Assembly: GCA_017480115.1 (NCBI GenBank)
Contig: JAFVBH010000073.1
Coordinates: 1-32,770, forward strand
Length of the DNA: 32,770 nt
Reading direction: 5' to 3'
From: Clostridia bacterium
GTDB lineage: Bacteria > Bacillota > Clostridia > Oscillospirales > Acutalibacteraceae
Shown: positions 25,669 through 32,614 of the stretch, piece after piece
Layout: every line of letters begins with the position of its first letter
Numbering within the stretch: position 1 is the first letter of the stretch
Program-made: the position numbers and the translations under genes
The notes under the pieces: generated by a model
Told to the model about the DNA's origin: nothing
What the model saw: the letters and a program-made list of their open reading frames with translations, nothing else
Databases searched by the model: none

Positions 25669-26913
25669 ATGCGCATACTCATAGATAACGCCATGATATA
25701 CGATAAAGGCGGATTCCGTCGCGGCAGCGCCCTTTTCGGCGAAGGGGCGACCGCGTTTTTCTATGGGGAGGTTCCCGCGCTTTCCGGCGTTCGACGTGTT
25801 TCGGGTGAAAACCGTATTGTAATTCCCGCGTTCACAGATGTGCATACGCATCTGCGTGAACCGGGTTTTTCTTATAAGGAGACGATAAAAACCGGCTCCC
25901 GCGCCGCGCTGGAAAGCGGCTACGGCGCGATCTACGCCATGCCCAACCTGAATCCCGTGCCCGACAGCGTCGAGCATCTGCGGCAGGAGACGGAGATTAT
26001 CCGGCGGGACGCCGCGATCCCCGTTTACGCGTACGGCGCGCTGACCGTGGGGGAGAAGGGCGAGCAGCTGGCGGATATTCTCGGCATGACCGAGGCGGCG
26101 GCGTTTTCCGACGACGGCAGAGGCGTGCAGAATCGGGAAATGATGCGGCAGGCGATGTTGCAGGTCAAAGCGACGGGCAAGATCTTAGCTGCCCACTGCG
26201 AGGATAACGCGCTGCTGCGCGGCGGTTATATCCACGACGGGGCGTACGCCCGCCTGCACGGGCACAAGGGCATCTGTTCCGAGAGCGAATGGGGTCCCAT
26301 CGCCCGGGACGCGGAACTCGCCCGGCAGACCGGCTGCCCGTATCACGTATGCCATATTTCCACAAAAGAAAGTGTAGAAATTATCCGTAAGGCAAAGGCG
26401 CGGGGCGTTGACATTACCTGCGAGACCGGTCCGCATTATCTGGTACTGAACGATATGCAGCTTGAAGAGGACGGGCGCTTTAAGATGAACCCGCCGATTC
26501 GCGGCGAGGAGGATCGGCAGGCGTTGATCGAGGGGCTTCTGGACGGCACGATCGATATGATCGCCACCGACCACGCGCCCCACAGCGCGGAGGAAAAGAG
26601 CCGCGGGCTTGCCAAGAGCGCTATGGGCGTCGTCGGGCTGGAGACCGCGTTCCCGATCCTGTATACGGAACTGGTGCTGAAAAATATAATTTCGTTGGAA
26701 AAGCTGATCGCTTTGATGAGCGTGAACCCCGCCCGGCGCTTCGGCGCGGATACCAAAGATTCGTGGGCGGTTATGGATATCGGCGCCGCATACGCCGTTG
26801 ATCCGGAAAAATTCGTTTCCATGGGCAGAGCCACACCCTTTACCGGACGAACGGTGTACGGTAAATGCAAAATGACGGTCATTCACGGGAAGATCCTATT
26901 TCTTGATGAATGA
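25669..26913 (+). CDS. pyrC: dihydroorotase, class I
   Basis: A 414-residue cytoplasmic zinc amidohydrolase that closes N-carbamoyl-aspartate to dihydroorotate, step three of UMP synthesis. Metal and substrate motifs are in place: DVHTHLREPG (57-66), MPN (91-93), AFSDDG, HCEDN, HISTKES, TCETGPHYL and DMIATDHAPHS with the catalytic aspartate. This is the class I (Bacillus-type) pattern. The ATG at 25669 sits behind GGTGGAAAG; a longer frame starting at 25630 would overlap the -10 box and is rejected. It is the first gene of the pyr operon. Its last codons form the start of the inverted arm of the first S23 cassette. Confidence 0.95.
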   Translation: MRILIDNAMIYDKGGFRRGSALFGEGATAFFYGEVPALSGVRRVSGENRIVIPAFTDVHTHLREPGFSYKETIKTGSRAALESGYGAIYAMPNLNPVPDSVEHLRQETEIIRRDAAIPVYAYGALTVGEKGEQLADILGMTEAAAFSDDGRGVQNREMMRQAMLQVKATGKILAAHCEDNALLRGGYIHDGAYARLHGHKGICSESEWGPIARDAELARQTGCPYHVCHISTKESVEIIRKAKARGVDITCETGPHYLVLNDMQLEEDGRFKMNPPIRGEEDRQALIEGLLDGTIDMIATDHAPHSAEEKSRGLAKSAMGVVGLETAFPILYTELVLKNIISLEKLIALMSVNPARRFGADTKDSWAVMDIGAAYAVDPEKFVSMGRATPFTGRTVYGKCKMTVIHGKILFLDE

Positions 26914-27412
26914 TGAATAATGAATGATGCATGATTTCGGAACGCTACGCGTTGATGATAGAAGCGGAAACGGAGCATTATATGGAAAAACCAAAAAACG
27001 AGTTGGCTGAACTTTCCATTGCATTCGCGACACGGATCGTCAGAATGTATAAATATTTAATCAGGGAAAAAGAGGAAGCGATTATATCAAAACAGATCAT
27101 GCGCAGCGGCACAAGCATCGGCGCGAATATCCATGAAGCGAACTATGCGCAAAGTAAAGCAGATTTTGTCTCAAAATTGCACATTGCGTTAAAAGAAACT
27201 GCGGAAACGGAATATTGGTTACGGTTGCTTGCCGCATCGGAGTATATCGACGAAAATACATATGAGTCTATGCTTGGCGACTGTCTTTCCATCAAGCGAA
27301 TTTTAATAACATCTTTGAACACAGCGAAAAAAGAAAGATAAAATTTTAAAAAACGGGGCTGCGGGGTGTCCCCGCCCGCAATCATTCACTATTCACCATT
27401 CATTTTTCATCG
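26905..27412 (+). mobile_element. inverted-arm cassette with S23 gene, copy 1
   Basis: The left arm (26905-26940) and right arm (27376-27411) are 36 nt each and complementary at about 28 positions, with additional G:U pairs possible. Next to the left arm is AACGC-TAC-GCGTT (26941-26953), and next to the right arm is GCGGGG-TGT-CCCCGC (27361-27375). The cargo is one four-helix-bundle gene. The left arm overlaps the pyrC stop codon and the right arm ends 15 nt before the pyrK ATG. The plan matches rRNA intervening sequences (complementary ends around an S23 frame). Calling it mobile is an inference; no recombinase is present. Confidence 0.6.
26982..27341 (+). CDS. four-helix-bundle protein, S23/IVP family
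   Basis: A 119-residue helical protein of the 23S rRNA intervening-sequence family. The hallmark is RSGTSIGANIHEA (41-53), followed by KADFVSKLHIALKETAETEYWLRLL. Four amphipathic helices can be drawn at about 5-28, 31-50, 58-84 and 94-115. Relatives are found inside 23S rRNA intervening sequences, as free-standing genes, and as the Avd accessory protein of diversity-generating retroelements. Their job is poorly understood; Avd binds nucleic acid through basic surfaces. The ATG at 26982 is preferred because CGGAG lies 6 nt before it; the frame is open back to 26931, inside the arm. No variable repeat or reverse transcriptase is nearby, so an Avd role is unlikely. It shares under half of its residues with the second copy. 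Confidence 0.85.
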   Translation: MEKPKNELAELSIAFATRIVRMYKYLIREKEEAIISKQIMRSGTSIGANIHEANYAQSKADFVSKLHIALKETAETEYWLRLLAASEYIDENTYESMLGDCLSIKRILITSLNTAKKER

Positions 27413-27426
27413 AAAGGAGTTTATCC

Positions 27427-28161
27427 ATGCAACAAGCGTTATACACCGTCGCCGACAACTGCCGTATCGCGCGGGATATTTATAAAATGACCCTGCTGGG
27501 CGATACCACGGCGTTTTCCGCGCCGGGACAGTTTGTCAATATAAAGGTGGACGGGTTTTATCTGCGCAGACCGATTTCCGTCTGCCATTACAACAGCAAT
27601 ACGCTGACGCTTATCTATAAGACCGTCGGCAAGGGGACGGACGCGCTCAGCCGCGTGCAGCGCGGCGCGGCGCTGGATCTGTTAACGGGGCTGGGCAACG
27701 GGTTTGATTTGACCGTGAGCGGCGATCGTCCGCTGATCATCGGCGGCGGCGTAGGCGTGCCGCCGTTGTACCGGCTCTGCCGCGACCTTTCCAATCAGGG
27801 CAAAAAGCCCACGGTGATTCTAGGATTCAACAGCGAAGCGGATATGTTCTATATCGACGAATTTGCCCGCGTCGCGTACGACGTGCGCGTGGTTACTGCG
27901 GACGGCTCGTTCGGGGACGAGGGGCTTGTCACCGACGTGATGGCGAAGCTCGGCGATTACACCTATTTCTACGCCTGCGGACCGATCCCCATGCTGAAAG
28001 CGGTTTGTCGGCTCGCGCAAACAAGCGGGCAGGTCAGTCTGGAGGAGCGCATGGGCTGCGGCTTCGGCGCGTGCATGGGCTGCTCGATTCAGACGACGGA
28101 CGGCGCAAAGCGGGTCTGCAAGGACGGTCCTGTCTTTACAAAGGAGGCGCTGGAATGGTAA
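27427..28161 (+). CDS. pyrK: dihydroorotate dehydrogenase electron transfer subunit
   Basis: A 244-residue flavoprotein that passes electrons from the PyrD FMN through its own [2Fe-2S] cluster and FAD to NAD. Domains in order are a ferredoxin-reductase-like FAD barrel with YLRRPISV (about 46-53), an NAD-binding region with IGGGVGVPPLY and ACGPIPML, and a C-terminal [2Fe-2S] segment, ERMGCGFGACMGC followed by RVCKDGPVF, which supplies four cysteines. AAAGGAG lies before the ATG. The stop overlaps the pyrD start by 7 nt, fitting equal production of the two subunits of the PyrK2PyrD2 complex. The first S23 cassette separates it from pyrC. Confidence 0.95.
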   Translation: MQQALYTVADNCRIARDIYKMTLLGDTTAFSAPGQFVNIKVDGFYLRRPISVCHYNSNTLTLIYKTVGKGTDALSRVQRGAALDLLTGLGNGFDLTVSGDRPLIIGGGVGVPPLYRLCRDLSNQGKKPTVILGFNSEADMFYIDEFARVAYDVRVVTADGSFGDEGLVTDVMAKLGDYTYFYACGPIPMLKAVCRLAQTSGQVSLEERMGCGFGACMGCSIQTTDGAKRVCKDGPVFTKEALEW

Positions 28162-29066
28162 ATACAAAGGTTTCTCTTTGCGGCTTGGAGCTGGAGAATC
28201 CCGTGATCCCCGCCAGCGGCACGTTCGGTTACGGCGAGGAATTTGCGGAGTTATACGATATTAATATCCTTGGTTCTTTCTCTTTCAAGGGCACGACAAA
28301 AGAGCCGCGCTTCGGCAATCCCACGCCCCGCATCGCGGAGTGCAGCGCAGGTATGCTCAACAGCGTAGGGCTGCAAAATCCCGGCATCGAGGCGGTTTGC
28401 GCGGATATTCTGCCGAAAATGAAGCGGTACTTCAAAAAGCCCGTGATCGCCAACATCGGCGGTTTTTCTCTTGAAGAATATGTATACTGCTGTCAAAAGG
28501 CGGATCAGGCGGACAACGTCGGGCTGATCGAGCTGAATATCAGCTGCCCCAACGTCCACGGCGGCGGCATGAGCTTCGGCACCTCGCCCGCCTCGGCGGC
28601 GGAGGTGACCGCAGCGGTCAAAAAGGTCTGCAAAAAGCCCATATTTGTCAAGCTTTCCCCCAACGTCGCCGATATTGCGGCGGTGGCGAAAGCCTGCGAG
28701 GACGCGGGCGCGGACGGTATTGCCCTTATCAACACGCTTTTGGGCATGCGGATCGATCTGCGCAGGAGAACGCCCGTGCTTGCCAACAAAAAGGGCGGTT
28801 TTTCCGGCGACGCGATCTTCCCCGTGGCGCTGCGTATGGTCTACGACGTATATGAAGCGGTGAAGATCCCCGTGATCGGCATGGGCGGCGTGTCCTCTGC
28901 GGAGGACGTCATCGAAATGATGATGGCGGGCGCGACGGCGGTCGAAATCGGCGCGGCAAACCTTGTCAATCCTTTTGTGTGTAAGGAGATTCTCGCCGAA
29001 CTACCTGAAAAAGCGGCGGAACTCGGCATTGCGAAGATTGCGGATATTATCGGTGTTGCGCATTAA
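28155..29066 (+). CDS. pyrD: dihydroorotate dehydrogenase B, catalytic subunit
   Basis: A 303-residue FMN TIM-barrel enzyme that oxidises dihydroorotate to orotate. The catalytic cysteine C131 lies in NISCPN, which marks class 1 enzymes. Other family features are NPVIPASGTFGYG (15-27), GMLNSVGLQNPG, VKLSPNV, INTLLGM and GGVSSAEDV. The adjacent pyrK places it in class 1B, using NAD. The ATG at 28155 has AAGGAGG 7 nt upstream and overlaps the pyrK stop; longer upstream frames run inside pyrK and are rejected. Its stop codon is part of a 15-bp hairpin that opens the second S23 cassette. Confidence 0.95.
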   Translation: MVNTKVSLCGLELENPVIPASGTFGYGEEFAELYDINILGSFSFKGTTKEPRFGNPTPRIAECSAGMLNSVGLQNPGIEAVCADILPKMKRYFKKPVIANIGGFSLEEYVYCCQKADQADNVGLIELNISCPNVHGGGMSFGTSPASAAEVTAAVKKVCKKPIFVKLSPNVADIAAVAKACEDAGADGIALINTLLGMRIDLRRRTPVLANKKGGFSGDAIFPVALRMVYDVYEAVKIPVIGMGGVSSAEDVIEMMMAGATAVEIGAANLVNPFVCKEILAELPEKAAELGIAKIADIIGVAH

Positions 29067-29092
29067 AAATCGGCAATGCCGATTTTTAATGC
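29060..29092 (+). repeat. hairpin containing the pyrD stop codon
   Basis: GCATTAAAAATCGGC (29060-29074) pairs perfectly with 29078-29092 around an AAT loop; the TAA stop (29064-29066) is in the 5' arm. No T-run follows. The same style of stop-codon hairpin is seen at the HAD gene. Confidence 0.8.
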
Positions 29093-29173
29093 GGGTAGGA
29101 GGTATCAGGGAGGAGGGAGGAGGTAAGGAAAACTCCTGCGGAGTTTTGAATGTTTGGAAAGGAGCCGAATACA

Positions 29174-29539
29174 GTGAGCGAGACACAGACTGCGGTATAT
29201 AAGAGCGAGCGATTTGCCGTCAGAATCATTAACTTGTACAAATTTCTTTGTGCTTCTCATCAGGAATACGACCTCTTTCGACAGCTGTTGCGCAGCGGAA
29301 CAAGTATCGGCGCAAACCTTGCGGAGGCGGAGTACGGGATCAGTGAAAATGATTTTTTGTCTAAAAAATATATTGCGCTGAAGGAATGTGCGGAAACGTT
29401 ATATTGGCTGAGGTTACTGAAACAGACCGGCTATTTGAGCGATTCGGAATTTGACAGCATTTATGCCGATTGCGAAGAATTAAGAAAAATGTTGTCCTCC
29501 GCTACCAAAACTTTAAAAGAAAAATTAAGCAAGAAATAA
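29174..29539 (+). CDS. four-helix-bundle protein, S23/IVP family (second)
   Basis: A 121-residue all-helical protein with the family core RSGTSIGANLAEAEYG (40-55) and NDFLSKKYIALKECAETLYWLRLL (60-82). The C-terminus is lysine-rich. It is related to but clearly diverged from the protein at 26982-27341, so the two are not a recent duplication in place. Start choice is uncertain. GTG at 29174 has AAAGGAG 9 nt upstream, whereas ATG at 29150 uses GGAG at 29140-29143, which is locked in the stem of the inner hairpin. GTG is preferred. Function is unknown; the family is associated with rRNA intervening sequences and RNA binding has been proposed. Confidence 0.83.
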   Translation: MSETQTAVYKSERFAVRIINLYKFLCASHQEYDLFRQLLRSGTSIGANLAEAEYGISENDFLSKKYIALKECAETLYWLRLLKQTGYLSDSEFDSIYADCEELRKMLSSATKTLKEKLSKK

Positions 29540-29663
29540 CGCTTTTAAAATCCAAGCCGCAACGCGGCTTCCTTACCTCCTCCCTCCTCCCTCATACCTT
29601 CTGCCTTTATTTAATGCGAAAGAAAAACAGATAATTATATTGTAGGAAAGGAAGAATAATGCA

Positions 29664-30362
29664 ATGGGCAAAGATGTTATCATCGCCTGTGATTTTGCGA
29701 GCAAAGAGGAGACGCTGGCGTTCCTCGATAAATTCAGCGGCAGAAAACCCTATGTGAAGATCGGCATGGAGCTGTTTTACGCGGAGGGACCGTCTGTCGT
29801 GCGGGAGATCAAGGCGCGGGGACACCGGATTTTTCTTGATCTGAAGCTGCACGATATTCCCAATACCGTAAAAAAATCCATGGCGGTGCTTTCGAGACTG
29901 GACGTGGACATGTGCAATCTGCACGCGGCGGGAACGATCCCGATGATGCAGGCGGCGATCGAGGGGTTGACGAGTCCCGACGGCACAAGGCCGCTGCTGA
30001 TCGCGGTGACGCAGCTCACCAGTACCGATCAGGCGCATCTGGAGCGCGACCTTCTGATCGAAAAGTCCGTTGACGAGGTCGTTATGCATTACGCGGAAAA
30101 CGCGAAAATCGCCGGGTTGGACGGCGTGGTCTGTTCGCCGCTGGAGGCGGGCAAGGTACACAGCGCGTGCGGCAGCGCATTCCTGACCGTTACGCCCGGA
30201 GTGCGATTTGCGGACTCGGCGGTGGGCGATCAGAAGCGGATCGCCACCCCCGCCGACGCAAAAAAACTCGGTTCGGATTATATCGTCGTGGGCAGACCGA
30301 TCACTGCGGCGGCGGATCCCGTGGCGGCATACGAGCGCTGCGTTGCCGAATTTATGGACTGA
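29664..30362 (+). CDS. pyrF: orotidine 5'-phosphate decarboxylase
   Basis: A 232-residue TIM-barrel enzyme that decarboxylates OMP to UMP, the last step of the pathway. The catalytic tetrad motif DLKLHDIPNT is at 59-68 (D59, K61, D64). IACDF at the N-terminus, VTPGVR and DYIVVGRPIT at the C-terminus are the phosphate and orotate contacts. Length is that of the Bacillus-type enzyme. AAAGGAAG lies 9 nt before the ATG at 29664; an ATG five bases upstream is out of frame. It follows the second S23 cassette by 46 nt in an AT-rich stretch that could hold a weak internal promoter, though none is convincing. pyrE follows after 37 nt. Confidence 0.95.
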   Translation: MGKDVIIACDFASKEETLAFLDKFSGRKPYVKIGMELFYAEGPSVVREIKARGHRIFLDLKLHDIPNTVKKSMAVLSRLDVDMCNLHAAGTIPMMQAAIEGLTSPDGTRPLLIAVTQLTSTDQAHLERDLLIEKSVDEVVMHYAENAKIAGLDGVVCSPLEAGKVHSACGSAFLTVTPGVRFADSAVGDQKRIATPADAKKLGSDYIVVGRPITAAADPVAAYERCVAEFMD

Positions 30363-30399
30363 AAGCGCCGAACGCTGAGAATATAAAGGAGAGAATCAA

Positions 30400-31059
30400 A
30401 TGAACGCAAAAGAAATCGCAAAGGATCTTTTATCCATCAAAGCCGTATTTTTCAGACCGGACGAGCCGTTTACATGGGCGAGCGGAATCAAAAGCCCCGT
30501 GTACTGCGACAACCGCCTGACGCTGACCGCGCCGGCGGTGCGTACCGATATTGAGACAAGCCTTGCCGAACGCATCAGAGCGTTTTATCCCGATTGCGAG
30601 GTTCTGATGGGCACCAGCACGGCGGGCATCGCCCACGCCGCCATTACCGCCCATCTGATGGGGCTGCCCATGGGCTATGTGCGCTCCGGGCATAAGGATC
30701 ACGGCAGAGGCAATCAGATCGAGGGCAAGCTGGAAAAAGGGCAGAAGGTCGTTGTGGTGGAGGATCTCATTTCCACCGGCGGCAGCGTGCTGGAGGTCGT
30801 GGACGTGCTGCGCGAAGCGGGCGCGGAGGTTCTCGGCATCGCCAGCATCTTCACCTACGGCATGCAGAAGGGGATCGACCGGCTGGCTGCGGCAAACGTG
30901 AAAAACGTCAGTCTCACCGACTTTGACGTGATCGCCGAGGTCGCCGCCGAGACCGGTTATATCAAGCCCGAGGACGTGGCGCGTCTGATTAAATTCAGAA
31001 ACAATCCGTCGGACGAGAGCTGGATCGCGCCGCAGAGCGGCGCAGCTAAATTCGCCTGA
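30400..31059 (+). CDS. pyrE: orotate phosphoribosyltransferase
   Basis: A 219-residue type I phosphoribosyltransferase that joins orotate and PRPP to make OMP. The PRPP-binding signature [13 protein letters not shown] spans 117-129, and the flexible catalytic loop [17 protein letters not shown] spans 93-109. [10 protein letters not shown] is the pyrophosphate loop. AAAGGAG lies upstream of the ATG. Length is normal. The stop codon TGA falls in the loop of a small hairpin (CGCC-TGAC-GGCG, 31053-31064) that opens a 210-bp hairpin-rich spacer before pyrB. Confidence 0.95.
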   Translation: MNAKEIAKDLLSIKAVFFRPDEPFTWASGIKSPVYCDNRLTLTAPAVRTDIETSLAERIRAFYPDCEVLMGTSTAGIAHAAITAHLMGLPMGYVRSGHKDHGRGNQIEGKLEKGQKVVVVEDLISTGGSVLEVVDVLREAGAEVLGIASIFTYGMQKGIDRLAAANVKNVSLTDFDVIAEVAAETGYIKPEDVARLIKFRNNPSDESWIAPQSGAAKFA

Positions 31060-31240
31060 CGGCGAGCTAAATTTGCTGCGCAAGCGAAATTTCCTGTGGG
31101 AGTTAAATTTCGCTTCGCGAAGCTATGGACGAATTTAATTTCGCTGAAAACCGCAGGTTTTCAATTTAGCTATCGAGCAAAGCGAGATAATTTAGCTGCC
31201 GTCGCAAACGGCAATTTCGCTATGATTTGCCGCCAACCAA
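31053..31240. repeat. array of short hairpins between pyrE and pyrB
   Basis: No gene is present. Consecutive stems occur: CGCC/GGCG around the pyrE stop (31053-31064); AAATTTGCT with AGCGAAATTT (31069-31092, one bulge); TTAAATTT with GAATTTAA (31103-31138) enclosing the palindrome GCTTCGCGAAGC (31112-31123); GAAAACC-GCA-GGTTTTC (31146-31162); and GCCGT/ACGGC (31198-31212). The linkers repeat AATTTAGCT and AATTTCGCT. The design differs from the shell elements, though the GAAAACC triloop hairpin is similar. It may modulate pyrE-pyrB mRNA processing. Confidence 0.65.
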
Positions 31241-31269
31241 CAACCGGCAACAAATGAAAGGACGATACC

Positions 31270-32181
31270 ATGCAGCATTTAATTGATATTTTGGATTTGT
31301 CGACAACCGAGATCGACGCTTTGATCGCGACGGCAAAGGATATTATCGCCGATCCGGCGAAGTACGCCGAAAAGTGCCGCGGCAAAAAGCTGGCGACGCT
31401 GTTTTATGAGCCGTCCACCCGTACCCGCCTGAGCTTTGAAGCCGCCATGTATGAGCTGGGCGGCAATGTCCTCGGCTTTTCCGAGGCGCAAAGCTCCTCC
31501 GCCTCCAAGGGCGAAAGCGTCGCCGATACGGCGAAGATCATCAGCTGCTACGCGGATATTATCGCGATGCGGCATTATAAGGAAGGCGCGCCGCTGGTGG
31601 CGTCCCTGAACGCGTCCGTGCCCGTGATCAACGCGGGCGACGGCGGGCATAATCACCCCACCCAGACCCTTGCCGATCTTTTGACCATCAGCCGGGAAAA
31701 GGGCAGACTCAGCGATCTGACCGTCGGCTTCTGCGGCGATCTGAAATTCGGCAGAACGGTGCATTCGCTGCTCAACGCCATGGTGCGGTATGAAAACGTC
31801 CGGTTCGTGCTGATTTCGCCCGAGGAACTGGAGATCCCCGGGTATCTGCGGCAGGAGCTGGTGAAAAAAGGCGTTGGTTTTCAGGAAACCCAAAGCCTGG
31901 AGGACGCCATGCCGTCGTTGGATATTTTGTACATGACCCGCGTGCAGCGGGAGCGCTTCTTCAACGAGGCGGATTATATCCGTCTGAAGGACAGCTACGT
32001 CCTGACGCCGGAGAAGCTGGTCAGCGCCAAGGCGGATATGAATATTCTGCACCCGCTGCCCCGCGTCAATGAAATTTCCGTGCGGGTTGACGACGATCCA
32101 CGGGCGTGCTATTTCAAGCAGGCGCTCAACGGCAAGTATATCAGAATGGCGCTTATTTTAAAGCTGCTGGACATCGCGTGA
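31270..32181 (+). CDS. pyrB: aspartate carbamoyltransferase, catalytic chain
   Basis: A 303-residue enzyme that condenses carbamoyl phosphate with aspartate, the committed step of pyrimidine synthesis. Carbamoyl-phosphate contacts STRTR (49-53, within [13 protein letters not shown]) and HPTQ are present, with SSSASKGES for the 80s loop lysine, [11 protein letters not shown] and the C-terminal HPLPR of the 240s region. Length is that of the E. coli-type chain. AAAGGA precedes the ATG at 31270. The regulatory chain gene pyrI follows after 10 nt, so the holoenzyme is probably the allosteric c6r6 type. Confidence 0.96.
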   Translation: MQHLIDILDLSTTEIDALIATAKDIIADPAKYAEKCRGKKLATLFYEPSTRTRLSFEAAMYELGGNVLGFSEAQSSSASKGESVADTAKIISCYADIIAMRHYKEGAPLVASLNASVPVINAGDGGHNHPTQTLADLLTISREKGRLSDLTVGFCGDLKFGRTVHSLLNAMVRYENVRFVLISPEELEIPGYLRQELVKKGVGFQETQSLEDAMPSLDILYMTRVQRERFFNEADYIRLKDSYVLTPEKLVSAKADMNILHPLPRVNEISVRVDDDPRACYFKQALNGKYIRMALILKLLDIA

Positions 32182-32191
32182 GGTGAATAGA

Positions 32192-32614
32192 ATGGTTATA
32201 ACTCCCATCAACAACGGTATCGTCATCGATCATATCACCGCCGGCAAGGGCATGCGGCTGTATGAAATCCTGAAGCTTGCCGAGCTGGACTGCGCGGTGG
32301 CGATCATTATGAACGTGGACAGCCCGAAAATGGGCAAAAAGGACATTATCAAGATCGACCGCGTGATTGATCTTGATTTTGACGCGGTGGGATATATCGA
32401 TCCCGACGTGACGATCAATATCATTTCCGACGGCAAGTTGCAAAAGCGCAAGCATCTGGAGCTGCCCGAGACCATCACCGGCGTGATTAAATGCGCCAAC
32501 CCCCGCTGCATCACCTCCACCGAGCAGGAGCTGCCGCAGGTGTTCCGCCTGACGGATCGGGAAAAGCATACCTACCGCTGCATCTACTGCGAGAGCAAAG
32601 CGAAACGGAGGTAA
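32192..32614 (+). CDS. pyrI: aspartate carbamoyltransferase, regulatory chain
   Basis: A 140-residue protein that binds nucleotide effectors and docks on PyrB through a zinc domain. The N-terminal allosteric domain (about 1-95) has GIVIDHITAGKG and the NVDSPKMGKKDIIKI segment. The zinc ligands are C101, C106, C130 and C133 (CX4C and CX2C). The ATG at 32192 follows GAGGTG at 6 nt; an in-frame GTG at 32183 would lie inside that site. The protein is slightly shorter than the E. coli chain, as usual in clostridia. Feedback by CTP or other nucleotides would be at the enzyme level, which matters because no transcriptional pyrimidine sensor is visible. Confidence 0.95.
   Translation: MVITPINNGIVIDHITAGKGMRLYEILKLAELDCAVAIIMNVDSPKMGKKDIIKIDRVIDLDFDAVGYIDPDVTINIISDGKLQKRKHLELPETITGVIKCANPRCITSTEQELPQVFRLTDREKHTYRCIYCESKAKRR

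Larger units (their letters stand above)
29060..29617 (+). mobile_element. inverted-arm cassette with S23 gene, copy 2
   Basis: The left purine arm (29100-29130) and right pyrimidine arm (29569-29599) are complementary at 30 of 31 positions. Inner triloop hairpins are AAAACTCC-TGC-GGAGTTTT (29129-29147) and AAGCCGC-AAC-GCGGCTT (29554-29570). The outermost GCATTAA (29060-29066) recurs inverted at 29611-29617. The arms have no resemblance in sequence to those of cassette 1 beyond being purine-rich on the left. The cargo is one S23-family gene. It fills the whole pyrD-pyrF spacer. Mobility is inferred. Confidence 0.65.

Noticed and set aside
26982..29539. Avd accessory gene of a diversity-generating retroelement
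   Set aside because: S23-family proteins include Avd, but no reverse transcriptase, template repeat or variable repeat lies in the window.
31053..31240. CRISPR-like array
   Set aside because: Hairpins differ in sequence and spacing, there are no constant direct repeats with unique spacers, and no cas gene.
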